Below, piece after piece: positions 1 through 7,782 of a DNA stretch of 54,440 bases. Every line of letters begins with the position of its first letter. Position 1 is the first letter of the stretch. The notes under the pieces were generated by a model. That model was not told the DNA's origin, made no database searches, and was given only the letters and a program-made list of their open reading frames with translations. This DNA comes from Acidithiobacillus sulfurivorans (lineage in GTDB: Bacteria; Pseudomonadota; Gammaproteobacteria; Acidithiobacillales; Acidithiobacillaceae). The translations under genes and the position numbers were made by a program. Location of the stretch: the NCBI RefSeq assembly GCF_018853815.1, contig NZ_JAAOMP010000156.1:1-54440 (forward strand). The letters run 5' to 3'.

Positions 1-484
1 CCACATAAATAGCGGGGCAACCAGCCGCTCCCAAGGCATAAATAATAGCCCGGGCTGCCCCACCCGCCCCAATCACCAGAACGGGGCCAGAGCGCCAACT
101 GCCCCCCGCATGACGCTCCAAAGCCCGCTGAAATCCTACGGCATCAGTGTTGTCCCCCATAAAACGGCCCGCTGTATAATGCACCGTATTCACTGCACCA
201 ATCTGCTCTGCGGCTGGACTGAGCTCGTCCATCAGGATCTTTGTGGATTCTTTATGGGGCACCGTGACATTGAGCCCCAGCACTCCGGCTGCAGCCAACC
301 CTTTGAGCGCTTTGGGCAAGTCAGCAGCCATCACTGGAAAAGGCACATACACCATGTCGATCCCCAGTTGTTGCGCAAACAGCCGATGCATCCAGGGGGA
401 TAGGCTGTGTTTTACCGGGTCACCGATGATTCCGTAGACGGCAGTTTCTCCACCGGGATGCCATGTTTCTACTGCTGTTACCAA
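1..484 (-). CDS. aroE: Shikimate dehydrogenase, N-terminal part (cut by window edge)
   Basis: Reduces 3-dehydroshikimate to shikimate with NADPH in the cytoplasmic aromatic amino acid pathway. About 161 codons are present; the C-terminal half lies beyond position 1. The N-terminal domain has the substrate-binding pattern HSLSPWMH, then the catalytic-lysine motif NVTVPHKE and the DNTDAVGF motif. The nucleotide-binding glycine loop GAGGAARA follows just before the edge. I chose a TTG start at 484 because a GAGGAG ribosome site sits six bases upstream and no in-frame ATG or GTG precedes the conserved start. The 5' side carries a 192-base inverted repeat that separates it from anmK on the same strand. 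Family assignment is firm; the exact start is inferred. Confidence 0.92.
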   Translation of the reverse strand, partial: MVTAVETWHPGGETAVYGIIGDPVKHSLSPWMHRLFAQQLGIDMVYVPFPVMAADLPKALKGLAAAGVLGLNVTVPHKESTKILMDELSPAAEQIGAVNTVHYTAGRFMGDNTDAVGFQRALERHAGGSWRSGPVLVIGAGGAARAIIYALGAAGCPAIYV

Positions 485-530
485 AATCTGCTCCTCATGA
501 ACCCAATGCCGCAACACTTACATAAATCTA

Positions 531-722
531 AAAAACGGCAGAGGGTCAGGAGGATTTTTGCTCCAACGTCCCTTGCCTGTTGTTCTAAGGCTTATCCTGC
601 TGTCAGGAGAGAACTCGCCCTTTGGGCTCAGACAACTCTCCTGACGGGCGCAGGATTTCGCCAAGAACAACAACGGCGCGGGCCAAAGTCGCTGCAAAGC
701 CTCCTGACCCTCTGCCGTTTTT
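531..722. repeat. 192-base nested inverted repeat between anmK and aroE
   Basis: Perfect 23-base terminal arms lie at 531-553 and 700-722 in inverted orientation. Further complementary blocks nest inside: gttgttct near 579-586 against agaacaac near 664-671, then gtcaggagag at 602-611 against ctctcctgac at 636-645, and a GCCC/GGGC tip at 617-627. The whole element can fold into one long imperfect hairpin on either strand. No convincing protein is encoded. It resembles a small non-autonomous palindromic element (MITE- or REP-like) or a structured leader for aroE. TA dinucleotides lie at both outer edges, but a target duplication cannot be proven from one copy. Confidence 0.75.
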
Positions 723-742
723 AAAATAACAGAACCAGATAC

Positions 743-1894
743 TTAGGCGTCGGCCAATCGAGATAATAATTCCGGCCAGTTTCTGCCTGGCAGAATATTG
801 CCCAAGACTACCGGCTCACGAACTCCCGTCACCTGTTGATACGGGAGAGTTTTCCCTCGCAAGCATTGTTCACCCAACCAGGCAAAGGCCAAAGCCTCAA
901 GCGCCTGGCTGGGAATACCGCTGAGCTCCGCACCCGAATGTACCTGCAGATCTGGCAAAGCCGCCTGGATGGCCCGCATCAGCGTTGGATTTTCAGCGCC
1001 GCCGCCAAACACCAGTAATTCTTTTGCACCCGGTGTCCATTTTCGCAGGGCATCTGCCACCGTTATGGCCGTCAATGCCGTTAACGTAGCCACAAAATCC
1101 GCCCCCGAATATTTCCAGTCATTCCACCATTGACGGACTAACCGATCATCAAAACTTTCCCGACCGGTACTTTTTGGTGGAGATTGCAGGAAATAGGGGT
1201 GTTTCAGCCATTGGGCAAGGAGCAACGCCTGAACTTTACCTGCCGCTCCCAATCTGCCGTTCAGATCATAACAGGCTTCGCCTCTACTCAAAATCCGGAC
1301 CGCTGCATCAATCAACACATTCCCAGGCCCGGTATCGAAGGCTTGCAAAGCCCGAGAGTCATCACTGCCAGGGATCCAGGTCAAATTTGCCATACCGCCC
1401 AGATTCAGGACCAGACGTGGCTGATGCCCCTGAAACAGGCGCTGATGAAATGGGGGAACCAATGGTGCACCCTCGCCACCAGCGGCAACATCGGCTCGCC
1501 GGAAATCGTGGACCACTGTCAAACCCGTAGCAACAGCCACATCGGCAGCTGAACCAATCTGCAGGGTAAAACCGGGAACAGCGCGCGGTTGATGACGAAT
1601 GGTCTGTCCATGCAAGGCAATAAAATCCACCGGACCCCATTTATTAATGGCAGCCTCTGCCACCTCCGCATAACAGGCCCCCAGTTGCCGATCCAGTACG
1701 GCCATTTGCTCAACACTCAGGGGACCATTGGCGGCAAGCACCATTTCCCGCAAGGGCGCATCAAAAGCCTGGCTGAATAACCCGACATATCCCCGTGCGG
1801 GAGCAACACCGAAATCCAGCACCGCTGCATCAACACCATCGGCACTGGTTCCGGACATCAAGCCTAAACCGCGCAAGCTGTTACCGCTTCGCAA
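743..1894 (-). CDS. anmK: Anhydro-N-acetylmuramic acid kinase AnmK
   Basis: Phosphorylates and hydrolyses 1,6-anhydro-MurNAc to MurNAc-6-phosphate during cytoplasmic peptidoglycan recycling. The ASKHA-type phosphate-binding motif GLMSGTSADGVD lies at residues 11-22. The body has LHGQTIRHQP, the NLGGMANLT motif, DTGPGN and a late VFGGGAENP motif, all expected in AnmK. The length of 383 residues is near the family norm of about 370. The reading frame opens at a TTG inside a 12-base-pair stem-loop (1888-1923); no strong ribosome site is visible, so the start could be a few codons downstream. The same window carries amgK and murU, which act on the alternative MurNAc salvage route. Confidence 0.93.
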   Translation of the reverse strand: MRSGNSLRGLGLMSGTSADGVDAAVLDFGVAPARGYVGLFSQAFDAPLREMVLAANGPLSVEQMAVLDRQLGACYAEVAEAAINKWGPVDFIALHGQTIRHQPRAVPGFTLQIGSAADVAVATGLTVVHDFRRADVAAGGEGAPLVPPFHQRLFQGHQPRLVLNLGGMANLTWIPGSDDSRALQAFDTGPGNVLIDAAVRILSRGEACYDLNGRLGAAGKVQALLLAQWLKHPYFLQSPPKSTGRESFDDRLVRQWWNDWKYSGADFVATLTALTAITVADALRKWTPGAKELLVFGGGAENPTLMRAIQAALPDLQVHSGAELSGIPSQALEALAFAWLGEQCLRGKTLPYQQVTGVREPVVLGNILPGRNWPELLSRLADA

Positions 1895-1923
1895 CAGGAT
1901 TCAGAAATTTTTCCTGCTGCGAA
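1888..1923 (-). promoter_or_regulatory. Stem-loop over the anmK start codon
   Basis: Arms 1888-1899 and 1912-1923 form a 12-pair stem with a single G-U pair in the minus-strand RNA and a 12-base loop. The stem lies just upstream of slyD's neighbour anmK and contains its TTG start. There is no clean U tract after it, so a role in translation control or RNA stability is more likely than simple termination. Confidence 0.45.
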
Positions 1924-1932
1924 CAGCCTCGC

Positions 1933-2415
1933 TCAATGATCGTGACCGTGCTCACCATGTACGTGGCCGTGAGCCAGTTCTTCTGCAGTCGCATCACGCA
2001 CATCCAGTACCGTGACATCAAAATTCAGCGTCATTCCGGCCAGTGGATGATTCAAATCCACGGTCACCTCTTCGCCTTCAATATCAATCACCGTGGCCAG
2101 ACGGGCACCTTCGTCCGTCTCGGTTTCAAACTGCGTCCCGATTTCGAGATCTTCCGGATCATCAAAATCTTCCTTGGAGACCACTTCCACCAGATCCTCA
2201 TCCCAGTCGCCATAACCTTCTTCTGGCGGAATGGATACTTCAACCTTATCGCCCGTGCGATGCCCAGCCAGAGCCTGTTCCAATCCGGGAATGATTCCGT
2301 GGTGTCCATGCAAATAAATAAGCGGTTCTTCACCTACAGAGCTGTCAATCAGCTCTCCCTCTTCATCGGTGAGGGAATAGTCGATGGTGACTACTTTGTC
2401 GTTGCTGATGATCAT
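1933..2415 (-). CDS. slyD: FKBP-type peptidyl-prolyl isomerase, SlyD-like
   Basis: A cytoplasmic prolyl isomerase and chaperone that in enterobacteria also delivers nickel. Of 160 residues, the first 65 or so plus residues 125-140 form the split FKBP domain (IDYSLTDEEGELIDSS, PLIYLHGHHGIIPGLE). The insert-in-flap chaperone domain lies between (EEGYGDWDEDLVEVV). The C-terminus ends in a short histidine-rich tail, HGHVHGEHGHDH, able to bind metal. The open frame extends upstream to 2613, but the conserved start is the ATG at 2413-2415, with an AGGA eight bases before it. It follows hemH, a metal-insertion enzyme, on the same strand. Confidence 0.93.
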   Translation of the reverse strand: MIISNDKVVTIDYSLTDEEGELIDSSVGEEPLIYLHGHHGIIPGLEQALAGHRTGDKVEVSIPPEEGYGDWDEDLVEVVSKEDFDDPEDLEIGTQFETETDEGARLATVIDIEGEEVTVDLNHPLAGMTLNFDVTVLDVRDATAEELAHGHVHGEHGHDH

Positions 2416-2470
2416 ATTGGGCGTCCTATAGATGAGGGCTGGAGGATAAAGACTGATTTCAGTGAGAATT

Positions 2471-3487
2471 CTAGCTTGACTGGGCAGAAACGGCAAAATT
2501 TTCCGGAGCTTCCCAAAATTGCCAGGAAGGCGCAAGAATCTCGCTGAATGCCTTGATCCACAAAGGATTGTCATTAAGTGCTGGAATATATCGCAAAGTC
2601 TTTCCGCCGGCATTCAAAAAAGTTTCTTTGCCTTCCAGCGCAATTTCCTGGAGGGTCTCCACACAATCCGCCGAGAATCCGGGGCAGAGGGTATCTATTT
2701 CCCGAATCCCCTGCCGGGCCAGACTCATCAGGGTTTTATCGGTATAAGGCTCCAGCCATTTAGCCGCGCCAAAACGACTCTGGAAGGTCTGAACCCATTC
2801 GTCCTGCTTTAGGCCCAATTCCTGCACCAGAAGTGCTGTGGTAGTTTCGCACTGTTGACGATAAGGATCACCCAACTGAATAGACCGCTGTGGCAGGCCA
2901 TGAAAGGAAATGAGTAGCTTTTCAGCGCGACCGTTTTCCTGCCACCAGTGACGGACACTTTCTGCCAGCGCATGAATATAGGCAGGATGGGCATGCCAAT
3001 CCCGGAGCATCCGTAATTCGGGAATATCGCGCATACCTCGCAACACATCGGCGACCTTGTCGAATATGGAGGCCGTAGTAGCAGCGGCATATTGGGGATA
3101 TAGCGGCACCACCAGTAATTTTTCGCAACCCGATTGGCGCAGTTCTGCCATTTTCTGCTGCAAAGACGGCTTCCCATAGCGCATGGCCAGTTCTACGCGT
3201 ACCTGCCCGGAAAAATGGGTATCACAATACTGCTGTAAGCCATCCGCAAGACGCTGACTGTATACCATCAAAGGGGACCCTTCGGGCATCCAGATGCTGG
3301 CATAATTGCGCGCCGAACGCGCCGGGCGGAAAGTCAGAATCGGACCATTTAATATGGGCCACCAGATAATCCGGGGTAATTCCACCACCCGCCGATCACT
3401 AAGGAACTCGCGTAAATAACGGCGTACGGCAGAAGCTGTAGGAGCCTCAGGCGTACCCAGATTGACCAGAAGAACACCAATCATCAT
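2471..3487 (-). CDS. hemH: Ferrochelatase
   Basis: Inserts Fe2+ into protoporphyrin IX, the last step of protoheme synthesis, at the cytoplasmic membrane surface. The 338-residue protein begins with the typical GVLLVNLGTPEAP. It contains the active-site histidine motif LISFHGLPQRS near residue 195 and the second metal/proton-shuttle region CPGFSADCVETLQEI near residue 270. No C-terminal membrane anchor or iron-sulfur cysteine set is apparent. Its start overlaps the end of the exonuclease III gene by four bases, so the two are probably translationally coupled. Confidence 0.96.
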   Translation of the reverse strand: MMIGVLLVNLGTPEAPTASAVRRYLREFLSDRRVVELPRIIWWPILNGPILTFRPARSARNYASIWMPEGSPLMVYSQRLADGLQQYCDTHFSGQVRVELAMRYGKPSLQQKMAELRQSGCEKLLVVPLYPQYAAATTASIFDKVADVLRGMRDIPELRMLRDWHAHPAYIHALAESVRHWWQENGRAEKLLISFHGLPQRSIQLGDPYRQQCETTTALLVQELGLKQDEWVQTFQSRFGAAKWLEPYTDKTLMSLARQGIREIDTLCPGFSADCVETLQEIALEGKETFLNAGGKTLRYIPALNDNPLWIKAFSEILAPSWQFWEAPENFAVSAQSS

Positions 3488-4260
3488 TCCTCCTGCATTT
3501 GAATCAAAACGGGTGCGTGATCTGAAGGTCGTTCAGCAGCCCGTGCATTCCGATCGATAACCACATCTTGCACCTCTGCCATCAAGGCATTGGAAGCCAG
3601 AATCAAATCAATACGCAACCCGCGATTACGACGGAATCCTGCCGCCCGATAATCCCACCAGCTCCATTCCTGAAGATCACCATGCTGGTGACGCCAGCTA
3701 TCCTGCAGACCGAGATTCAGCAGAGCCGTCAGGGCTGCCCGTTCTGGAGGAGAGCACAAGACATCTTCACCCCAGGCCACCGGGTCATAAACATCCCGGT
3801 CATCCGGTGCAATATTAAAATCGCCGACGAGCAGCAGCTGGGGCCACTGCTGCAATTCCTTTGCAATCAATGCACGCAGACGCTCCAGCCACTGCAGCTT
3901 GTAGGGATATTTGTCACTCTCCAGTGACTGACCGTTGGGCACATACACATTCACCACCCGGGTGCCCGCGAAAGTGCCAGCGCAAAGCCGCGCCTGACCG
4001 TCGCTTCCATCGGGCCAATCGCAGCGCCCATCTTCCGGCACACTGCGACTGAGTATCGCCACGCCGTTGTAGGTAGGCTGCCCATGATAAAGTGCGTGAT
4101 AACCCGCTTCAGCCAGTTCGGCAACGGGAAACTTTTCATCGGTGAGTTTGGTTTCCTGCAGACACAGCACATCCGGAGATTTTTCCTGCAGCCACTCCAG
4201 TACTTGCGGAAGCCGTACCTTCAGTGAATTGACATTCCAACTGGCCACTTTCATGGACAT
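3484..4260 (-). CDS. xth: Exonuclease III family AP endonuclease (first copy)
   Basis: A Mg2+-dependent endonuclease/exonuclease that cleaves at abasic sites and trims 3' ends in base excision repair. The 258 residues start with KVASWNVNSLKVRLPQVLEWL. They contain LCLQETKL with the metal-binding Glu, YNGVAILSR, VYVPNGQ, the LLVGDFNIAP catalytic Asp-Asn motif, and a C-terminal SDHAPVLI with the catalytic His. Its ATG overlaps the stop of the upstream GST gene (TAATG) and its end overlaps hemH. A second family member sits 1.9 kb away at 6122-6883 on the other strand; the two share motifs but are clearly diverged. Confidence 0.95.
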   Translation of the reverse strand: MSMKVASWNVNSLKVRLPQVLEWLQEKSPDVLCLQETKLTDEKFPVAELAEAGYHALYHGQPTYNGVAILSRSVPEDGRCDWPDGSDGQARLCAGTFAGTRVVNVYVPNGQSLESDKYPYKLQWLERLRALIAKELQQWPQLLLVGDFNIAPDDRDVYDPVAWGEDVLCSPPERAALTALLNLGLQDSWRHQHGDLQEWSWWDYRAAGFRRNRGLRIDLILASNALMAEVQDVVIDRNARAAERPSDHAPVLIQMQEE

Positions 4261-4862
4261 TACTGCGGTAGTGTCGCGCTAACACTGGGCCGCAACCGCA
4301 TACTATGCATCCAGGCCAACATATCGGGAAACTGGACCAGAAAGTCCGGAGCCCGCAGATCCACATAACCCACTGCAGATACCGTCGCAATTTGTGACAG
4401 ATTCAATATCGGTGCAGACGCCGCGTCTTTCCACACCCGGGTTTCCTCCTGAAGCATGGCCAGCGCCGTAGTCACCTTGCCGCGCGCGCGCTGCAACATG
4501 TTCAGATCCTGACAATCAGCCGCGTGACGTTGTTCCAGAACCCAGGCAATGGTTGTATCCATGATGCCGCTAGCCAGTGCTTCCACCCGCAGGGCTTCTA
4601 TACGTGCTTCCGGATCTTTGGGGAAAATCGCCGGATCCGGGCACAAGATCTCCAGGTACTGAACAATCACAGCAGAATCATAAACCGCCGAACCATCATT
4701 GCGCAGCAATACGGGGATTTTACCCAGCGGATTGTGGGTGAGGGCAGCATGGTCCTGAGTCCGCAAATTGACCCACTCCACTTCGCAGGGGATGTTTTTT
4801 TCCAACAGTACCATACGGACCTTGCGGGCGTAGGGGCTGGTTTCGGTAGCGAACAGGCGCAT
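4260..4862 (-). CDS. Glutathione S-transferase family protein, YibF-like
   Basis: A 200-residue cytosolic GST-fold protein. Residues 1-80 form the thioredoxin-like domain (ETSPYARKVRMVLLEK, NPLGKIPVL, DSAVIVQYLE) with a Ser-Pro-Tyr start typical of the YibF/SspA-like groups rather than a catalytic cysteine. The helical C-terminal domain contains EALASGIMDTTIAW, close to the YibF signature. The substrate is unknown. I moved the start to the ATG at 4862, where the GST fold begins, preceded by an AAGGAG-type ribosome site. It leads the minus-strand group GST-xth-hemH and is divergent from rlmJ. Confidence 0.85.
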   Translation of the reverse strand: MRLFATETSPYARKVRMVLLEKNIPCEVEWVNLRTQDHAALTHNPLGKIPVLLRNDGSAVYDSAVIVQYLEILCPDPAIFPKDPEARIEALRVEALASGIMDTTIAWVLEQRHAADCQDLNMLQRARGKVTTALAMLQEETRVWKDAASAPILNLSQIATVSAVGYVDLRAPDFLVQFPDMLAWMHSMRLRPSVSATLPQ

Positions 4863-4942
4863 CTTTTTCTCCTTATTGGGTAGGCCAGCGTTGACTCTGT
4901 TATCATGACTTAAATTATCATCCCTAGCCAAGCCCAGGAATC

Positions 4943-5791
4943 ATGAACTACCAACATCATTTTCATGCCGGTAATGCGGCAGATTGCATCAAACATCTGG
5001 CGCTTTATCTTGTTTTGGAAGCCTTGACCCGCAAGGACACCCCCCTGGCCTACATCGACACGCATGCCGGGGCAGGCAGTTACCCGCTGGGCAACAGCGG
5101 AGAACATCTCGGCGGCATTACGCGCCTATGGGCAGATCGACGCAGCCTGCCCCAATCCGGTGAATGGCTCAAACGTATTCACCAGATCAATCACAACAAA
5201 CAACTGCTGCACTACCCCGGCTCGGCCCTGCTGGCCGCCGAACTGCTCAGGCCGGAAGATCGGATGATTTTATGTGAAACAGAGGCGGAAATTTCCTTGC
5301 AGTTACGAGCGAACCTGGGCAAAAGATCGCATACCAGCATTTTGAGCGAAGACGGATACCGCGCCCTTTTTGCCCATATCCCCCCGCCGGAAAAACGCGG
5401 ACTGGTGTTCATTGATCCGCCCTTCGAGCGCCGTGACGAATGGGAAATTCTCGCCGATACCCTACTGCGTGCCTATCAACGCTGGCCTCAGGGAACCTAC
5501 CTCATCTGGTATCCCATAAAAATACGGGGTACGATCACGCGGTTCTGGCAAGCCATACGCGGCAAGATTGCGGCGCAGGTGTTTGAACTGACACAACGGC
5601 CGGAAGAAGGTCGCGAAGCCCTGGCCGGTAGCGGATTGTTGCTGATCAATGCGCCTTGGGGCGTTAAGGAAGCCCTTAGCGCCGGTCTTACCGAACTTGG
5701 CCCGCTACTGGCCGACCCGCAATCCGGAGGATTCTGGTCTCTGCGTTGCAGCGGCTGGACCACCCCTGAAAAAGCAGGTCATAAAAAATGA
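4943..5791 (+). CDS. rlmJ: 23S rRNA (adenine-2030-N6)-methyltransferase
   Basis: Methylates A2030 of 23S rRNA using S-adenosylmethionine. The 282-residue protein starts with the diagnostic MNYQHHFHAGNAADCIKHL, followed by DTHAGAGSYPL (SAM-binding loop) and the catalytic FIDPPFERRDEW motif near residue 155. Length matches the E. coli enzyme (280). It is divergent from the GST gene across an 80-base gap that must hold both promoters. A small unknown gene follows after 33 bases. Confidence 0.95.
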   Translation: MNYQHHFHAGNAADCIKHLALYLVLEALTRKDTPLAYIDTHAGAGSYPLGNSGEHLGGITRLWADRRSLPQSGEWLKRIHQINHNKQLLHYPGSALLAAELLRPEDRMILCETEAEISLQLRANLGKRSHTSILSEDGYRALFAHIPPPEKRGLVFIDPPFERRDEWEILADTLLRAYQRWPQGTYLIWYPIKIRGTITRFWQAIRGKIAAQVFELTQRPEEGREALAGSGLLLINAPWGVKEALSAGLTELGPLLADPQSGGFWSLRCSGWTTPEKAGHKK

Positions 5792-5824
5792 TTCATCTCA
5801 ATCACGCAGAAAAAGGTTAAGCGG

Positions 5825-6109
5825 ATGGACAAAGAAACACTTCCAAATATCGACCATATTCAAAAACTGCTGCTTTATGGCGGCCCTTCCGCGCAGCTAC
5901 AGCAGGAGCTGACCAAAACGCCCGACGCCGAAATCAGTGTCGCCGTCCTCTATCAACTTGCCCTGCGTCATGGCGTCATCAGCCCGACTGCAGCGCGTGA
6001 AGGTCTGGCCCTGCTGGCTACTGCCGGGATAGCGGGCGACAGCGGTCGTAAAATTCTGGAAAAAGTGATTGCCGACAGCGATTTTCTGGCTGTACGGGTC
6101 ATGCGCTGA
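5825..6109 (+). CDS. Small conserved-looking protein of unknown function
   Basis: A 94-residue soluble, mostly helical protein with no signal peptide, membrane segment or cysteine. I do not recognise the family. It starts MDKETLPNIDHIQKLLLYGG and has an alanine/leucine-rich central helix region. It has coding-like composition and lies tightly between rlmJ and the second exonuclease III gene on the same strand, twelve bases before the latter. A role connected to RNA or DNA modification is suggested only by location. Confidence 0.7.
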   Translation: MDKETLPNIDHIQKLLLYGGPSAQLQQELTKTPDAEISVAVLYQLALRHGVISPTAAREGLALLATAGIAGDSGRKILEKVIADSDFLAVRVMR

Positions 6110-6121
6110 AGGAAACGGACA

Positions 6122-6883
6122 TTGCGTCTTTATAGCTGGAATGTGAACGGCTGGCGGGCAGCCTGCCGCAAAGGTTTGCGGGACTGGGTGAAAGAAACCG
6201 GCCCTGATCTGCTCTGCACTCAGGAAAGCAAAGCGGATCCTGCAAAACTGACAGATGAGGAAAGCCGTCTGGAAGGATATGGCAGCTGCTGGGCCGTGGC
6301 CGAACGGGCCGGTTACAGCGGCGTCAGCACTTTCAGCAAAATTCCCGGGCAAACTTCTCATGCGGGCTTGGGCATAGAGCGTTTTGACCGCGAAGGCCGC
6401 GTGGTTGTCACTGATTGCGGCGATTTTGATTTGTACAACGTCTATTTTCCCAACGGCAAAAAAGATGGCGAACGACTGGCCTTTAAGCTGGATTTTTATG
6501 CCGCCTTTCTGGCGCATATCAACCAGAAAGCGGCGGCAGGCCGCCCGGTGATTTTTTGCGGCGATGTGAACACGGCGCATCAGCCCATCGATCTTGCCCG
6601 TCCCAAGGAAAATCAACGTATTTCCGGCTTTCTTCCCGAGGAGAGAGCCTGCATGGACCAATGGCAACAGGCCGGTTGGGTGGATAGTTTTCGCCATCTT
6701 CATCCCGATGAGGCCCGTTACTCCTGGTGGAGCCAGCGCACCGATGCCCGTAGTCGCGACATCGGCTGGCGCCTCGATTATTTCTGGGTACACCAGAGTC
6801 TTCTGCCGCGCCTGCGCGCTGCGGGTATCGCTACGGAAGTCATGGGTTCTGATCATTGTCCCGTCTGGCTGGAGATTATTTGA
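6122..6883 (+). CDS. xth: Exonuclease III family AP endonuclease (second copy)
   Basis: A 253-residue EEP-superfamily nuclease: RLYSWNVNGWRAACRKG, LLCTQESKADP with the metal Glu, YSGVSTFSK, VYFPNGKKD, FCGDVNTAH, the WRLDYFWV segment and the C-terminal GSDHCPVWLEI. The pattern resembles the ExoA/Xth type that acts on abasic sites. The start is a TTG at 6122, with AAGGAAA upstream; no ATG is available near the conserved first strand. Its stop overlaps the prmB ATG (TGATG). This is the second such gene within 3 kb, which suggests separate roles or redundancy in repair of acid- or oxidation-damaged DNA. Confidence 0.93.
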   Translation: MRLYSWNVNGWRAACRKGLRDWVKETGPDLLCTQESKADPAKLTDEESRLEGYGSCWAVAERAGYSGVSTFSKIPGQTSHAGLGIERFDREGRVVVTDCGDFDLYNVYFPNGKKDGERLAFKLDFYAAFLAHINQKAAAGRPVIFCGDVNTAHQPIDLARPKENQRISGFLPEERACMDQWQQAGWVDSFRHLHPDEARYSWWSQRTDARSRDIGWRLDYFWVHQSLLPRLRAAGIATEVMGSDHCPVWLEII

Positions 6884-7782
6884 TGCGTCTCGAACAATAT
6901 GTGCAACTCGCCGCAAATGACCTGTCCACCGTGGCAGACTTGCGGCGTTGGGGCAGTAGCCGCTTTGCTGCCGCTGATCTGGATTTCAGTCAGGGACAAC
7001 AAAATCCCCGAGCCGAAGCAGATCTGATCCTGGCGCGCGCCCTGCACCTGGAACCCGAAGATCTTGCGGACTTTTCAGGTGCCCGGCTGCTGCCGGATGA
7101 AAAGCGCCGAGTATTGCAACACTTTTATGCGCGTGAAATTCTCCGTAGGCCGGCGGCCTATATCACTGGAGAAGCCTGGTTCGCCGGACTGCGTTTTATG
7201 GTGGATGAGCGGGTATTGATTCCCCGCAGCCTCATTGAGCCCTTTATTGAAGAGGGTTTTGCGCCCTGGGTAGAAGAATCCCGAATCCTGCGTATTCTCG
7301 AAATTGGTACCGGTTCCGGATGCATGGCCATCACCCTGGCCCTGCGTTTTCCCCATGCTGAAATAGATGCTGTAGATATTTCTCCAGAGGCCCTGAACGT
7401 GGCGCGCAACAATGTCCAAAAACACGGGCTGGAAGATCAGGTGCATTTATATCAGTCAGATTTGTTCTCGGCTTTGCAGGAGCAACGTTACGATCTGATT
7501 ATCAGCAACCCCCCTTACGTGGATGCCGCAGCCATGGCCGAGTTACCCCCGGAATACACCCATGAGCCACGCCTGGCCCTTGCCGCCGGCACCGATGGAC
7601 TGGACTGTCTCCTGCCCCTGCTGGAACAAGCTCCCCAGCATCTGGAAGCAGGTGGGGTATTGATTGTGGAAACCGGCGATGCAGAAGTGGCGCTCAACGA
7701 ACAAAGACCCGATTTGCCGCTGATCTGGTTGGAGCACCCTGCGGGAGGCTCGGGTGTTTTCCTGATGACTTTTAATGGCTGA
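6883..7782 (+). CDS. prmB: Ribosomal protein L3 glutamine methyltransferase
   Basis: Uses S-adenosylmethionine to methylate the side-chain nitrogen of a glutamine in ribosomal protein L3. Of 299 residues, the N-terminal helical part covers about 1-100. The Rossmann methyltransferase domain carries EIGTGSGCMAITLA and the catalytic ISNPPYVD loop that holds the target glutamine. The following EYTHEPRLALAAGTDGLD segment favours PrmB over PrmC. The start is the ATG at 6883 overlapping the previous stop. Its 3' end overlaps the convergent LysR gene by 11 bases. Confidence 0.93.
   Translation: MRLEQYVQLAANDLSTVADLRRWGSSRFAAADLDFSQGQQNPRAEADLILARALHLEPEDLADFSGARLLPDEKRRVLQHFYAREILRRPAAYITGEAWFAGLRFMVDERVLIPRSLIEPFIEEGFAPWVEESRILRILEIGTGSGCMAITLALRFPHAEIDAVDISPEALNVARNNVQKHGLEDQVHLYQSDLFSALQEQRYDLIISNPPYVDAAAMAELPPEYTHEPRLALAAGTDGLDCLLPLLEQAPQHLEAGGVLIVETGDAEVALNEQRPDLPLIWLEHPAGGSGVFLMTFNG

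Noticed and set aside
5897-6916. Long antisense open frame (339 codons) over the second exonuclease III gene
   Set aside because: It lies opposite well-supported genes with conserved motifs and reads as non-family sequence; a shadow of codon bias.
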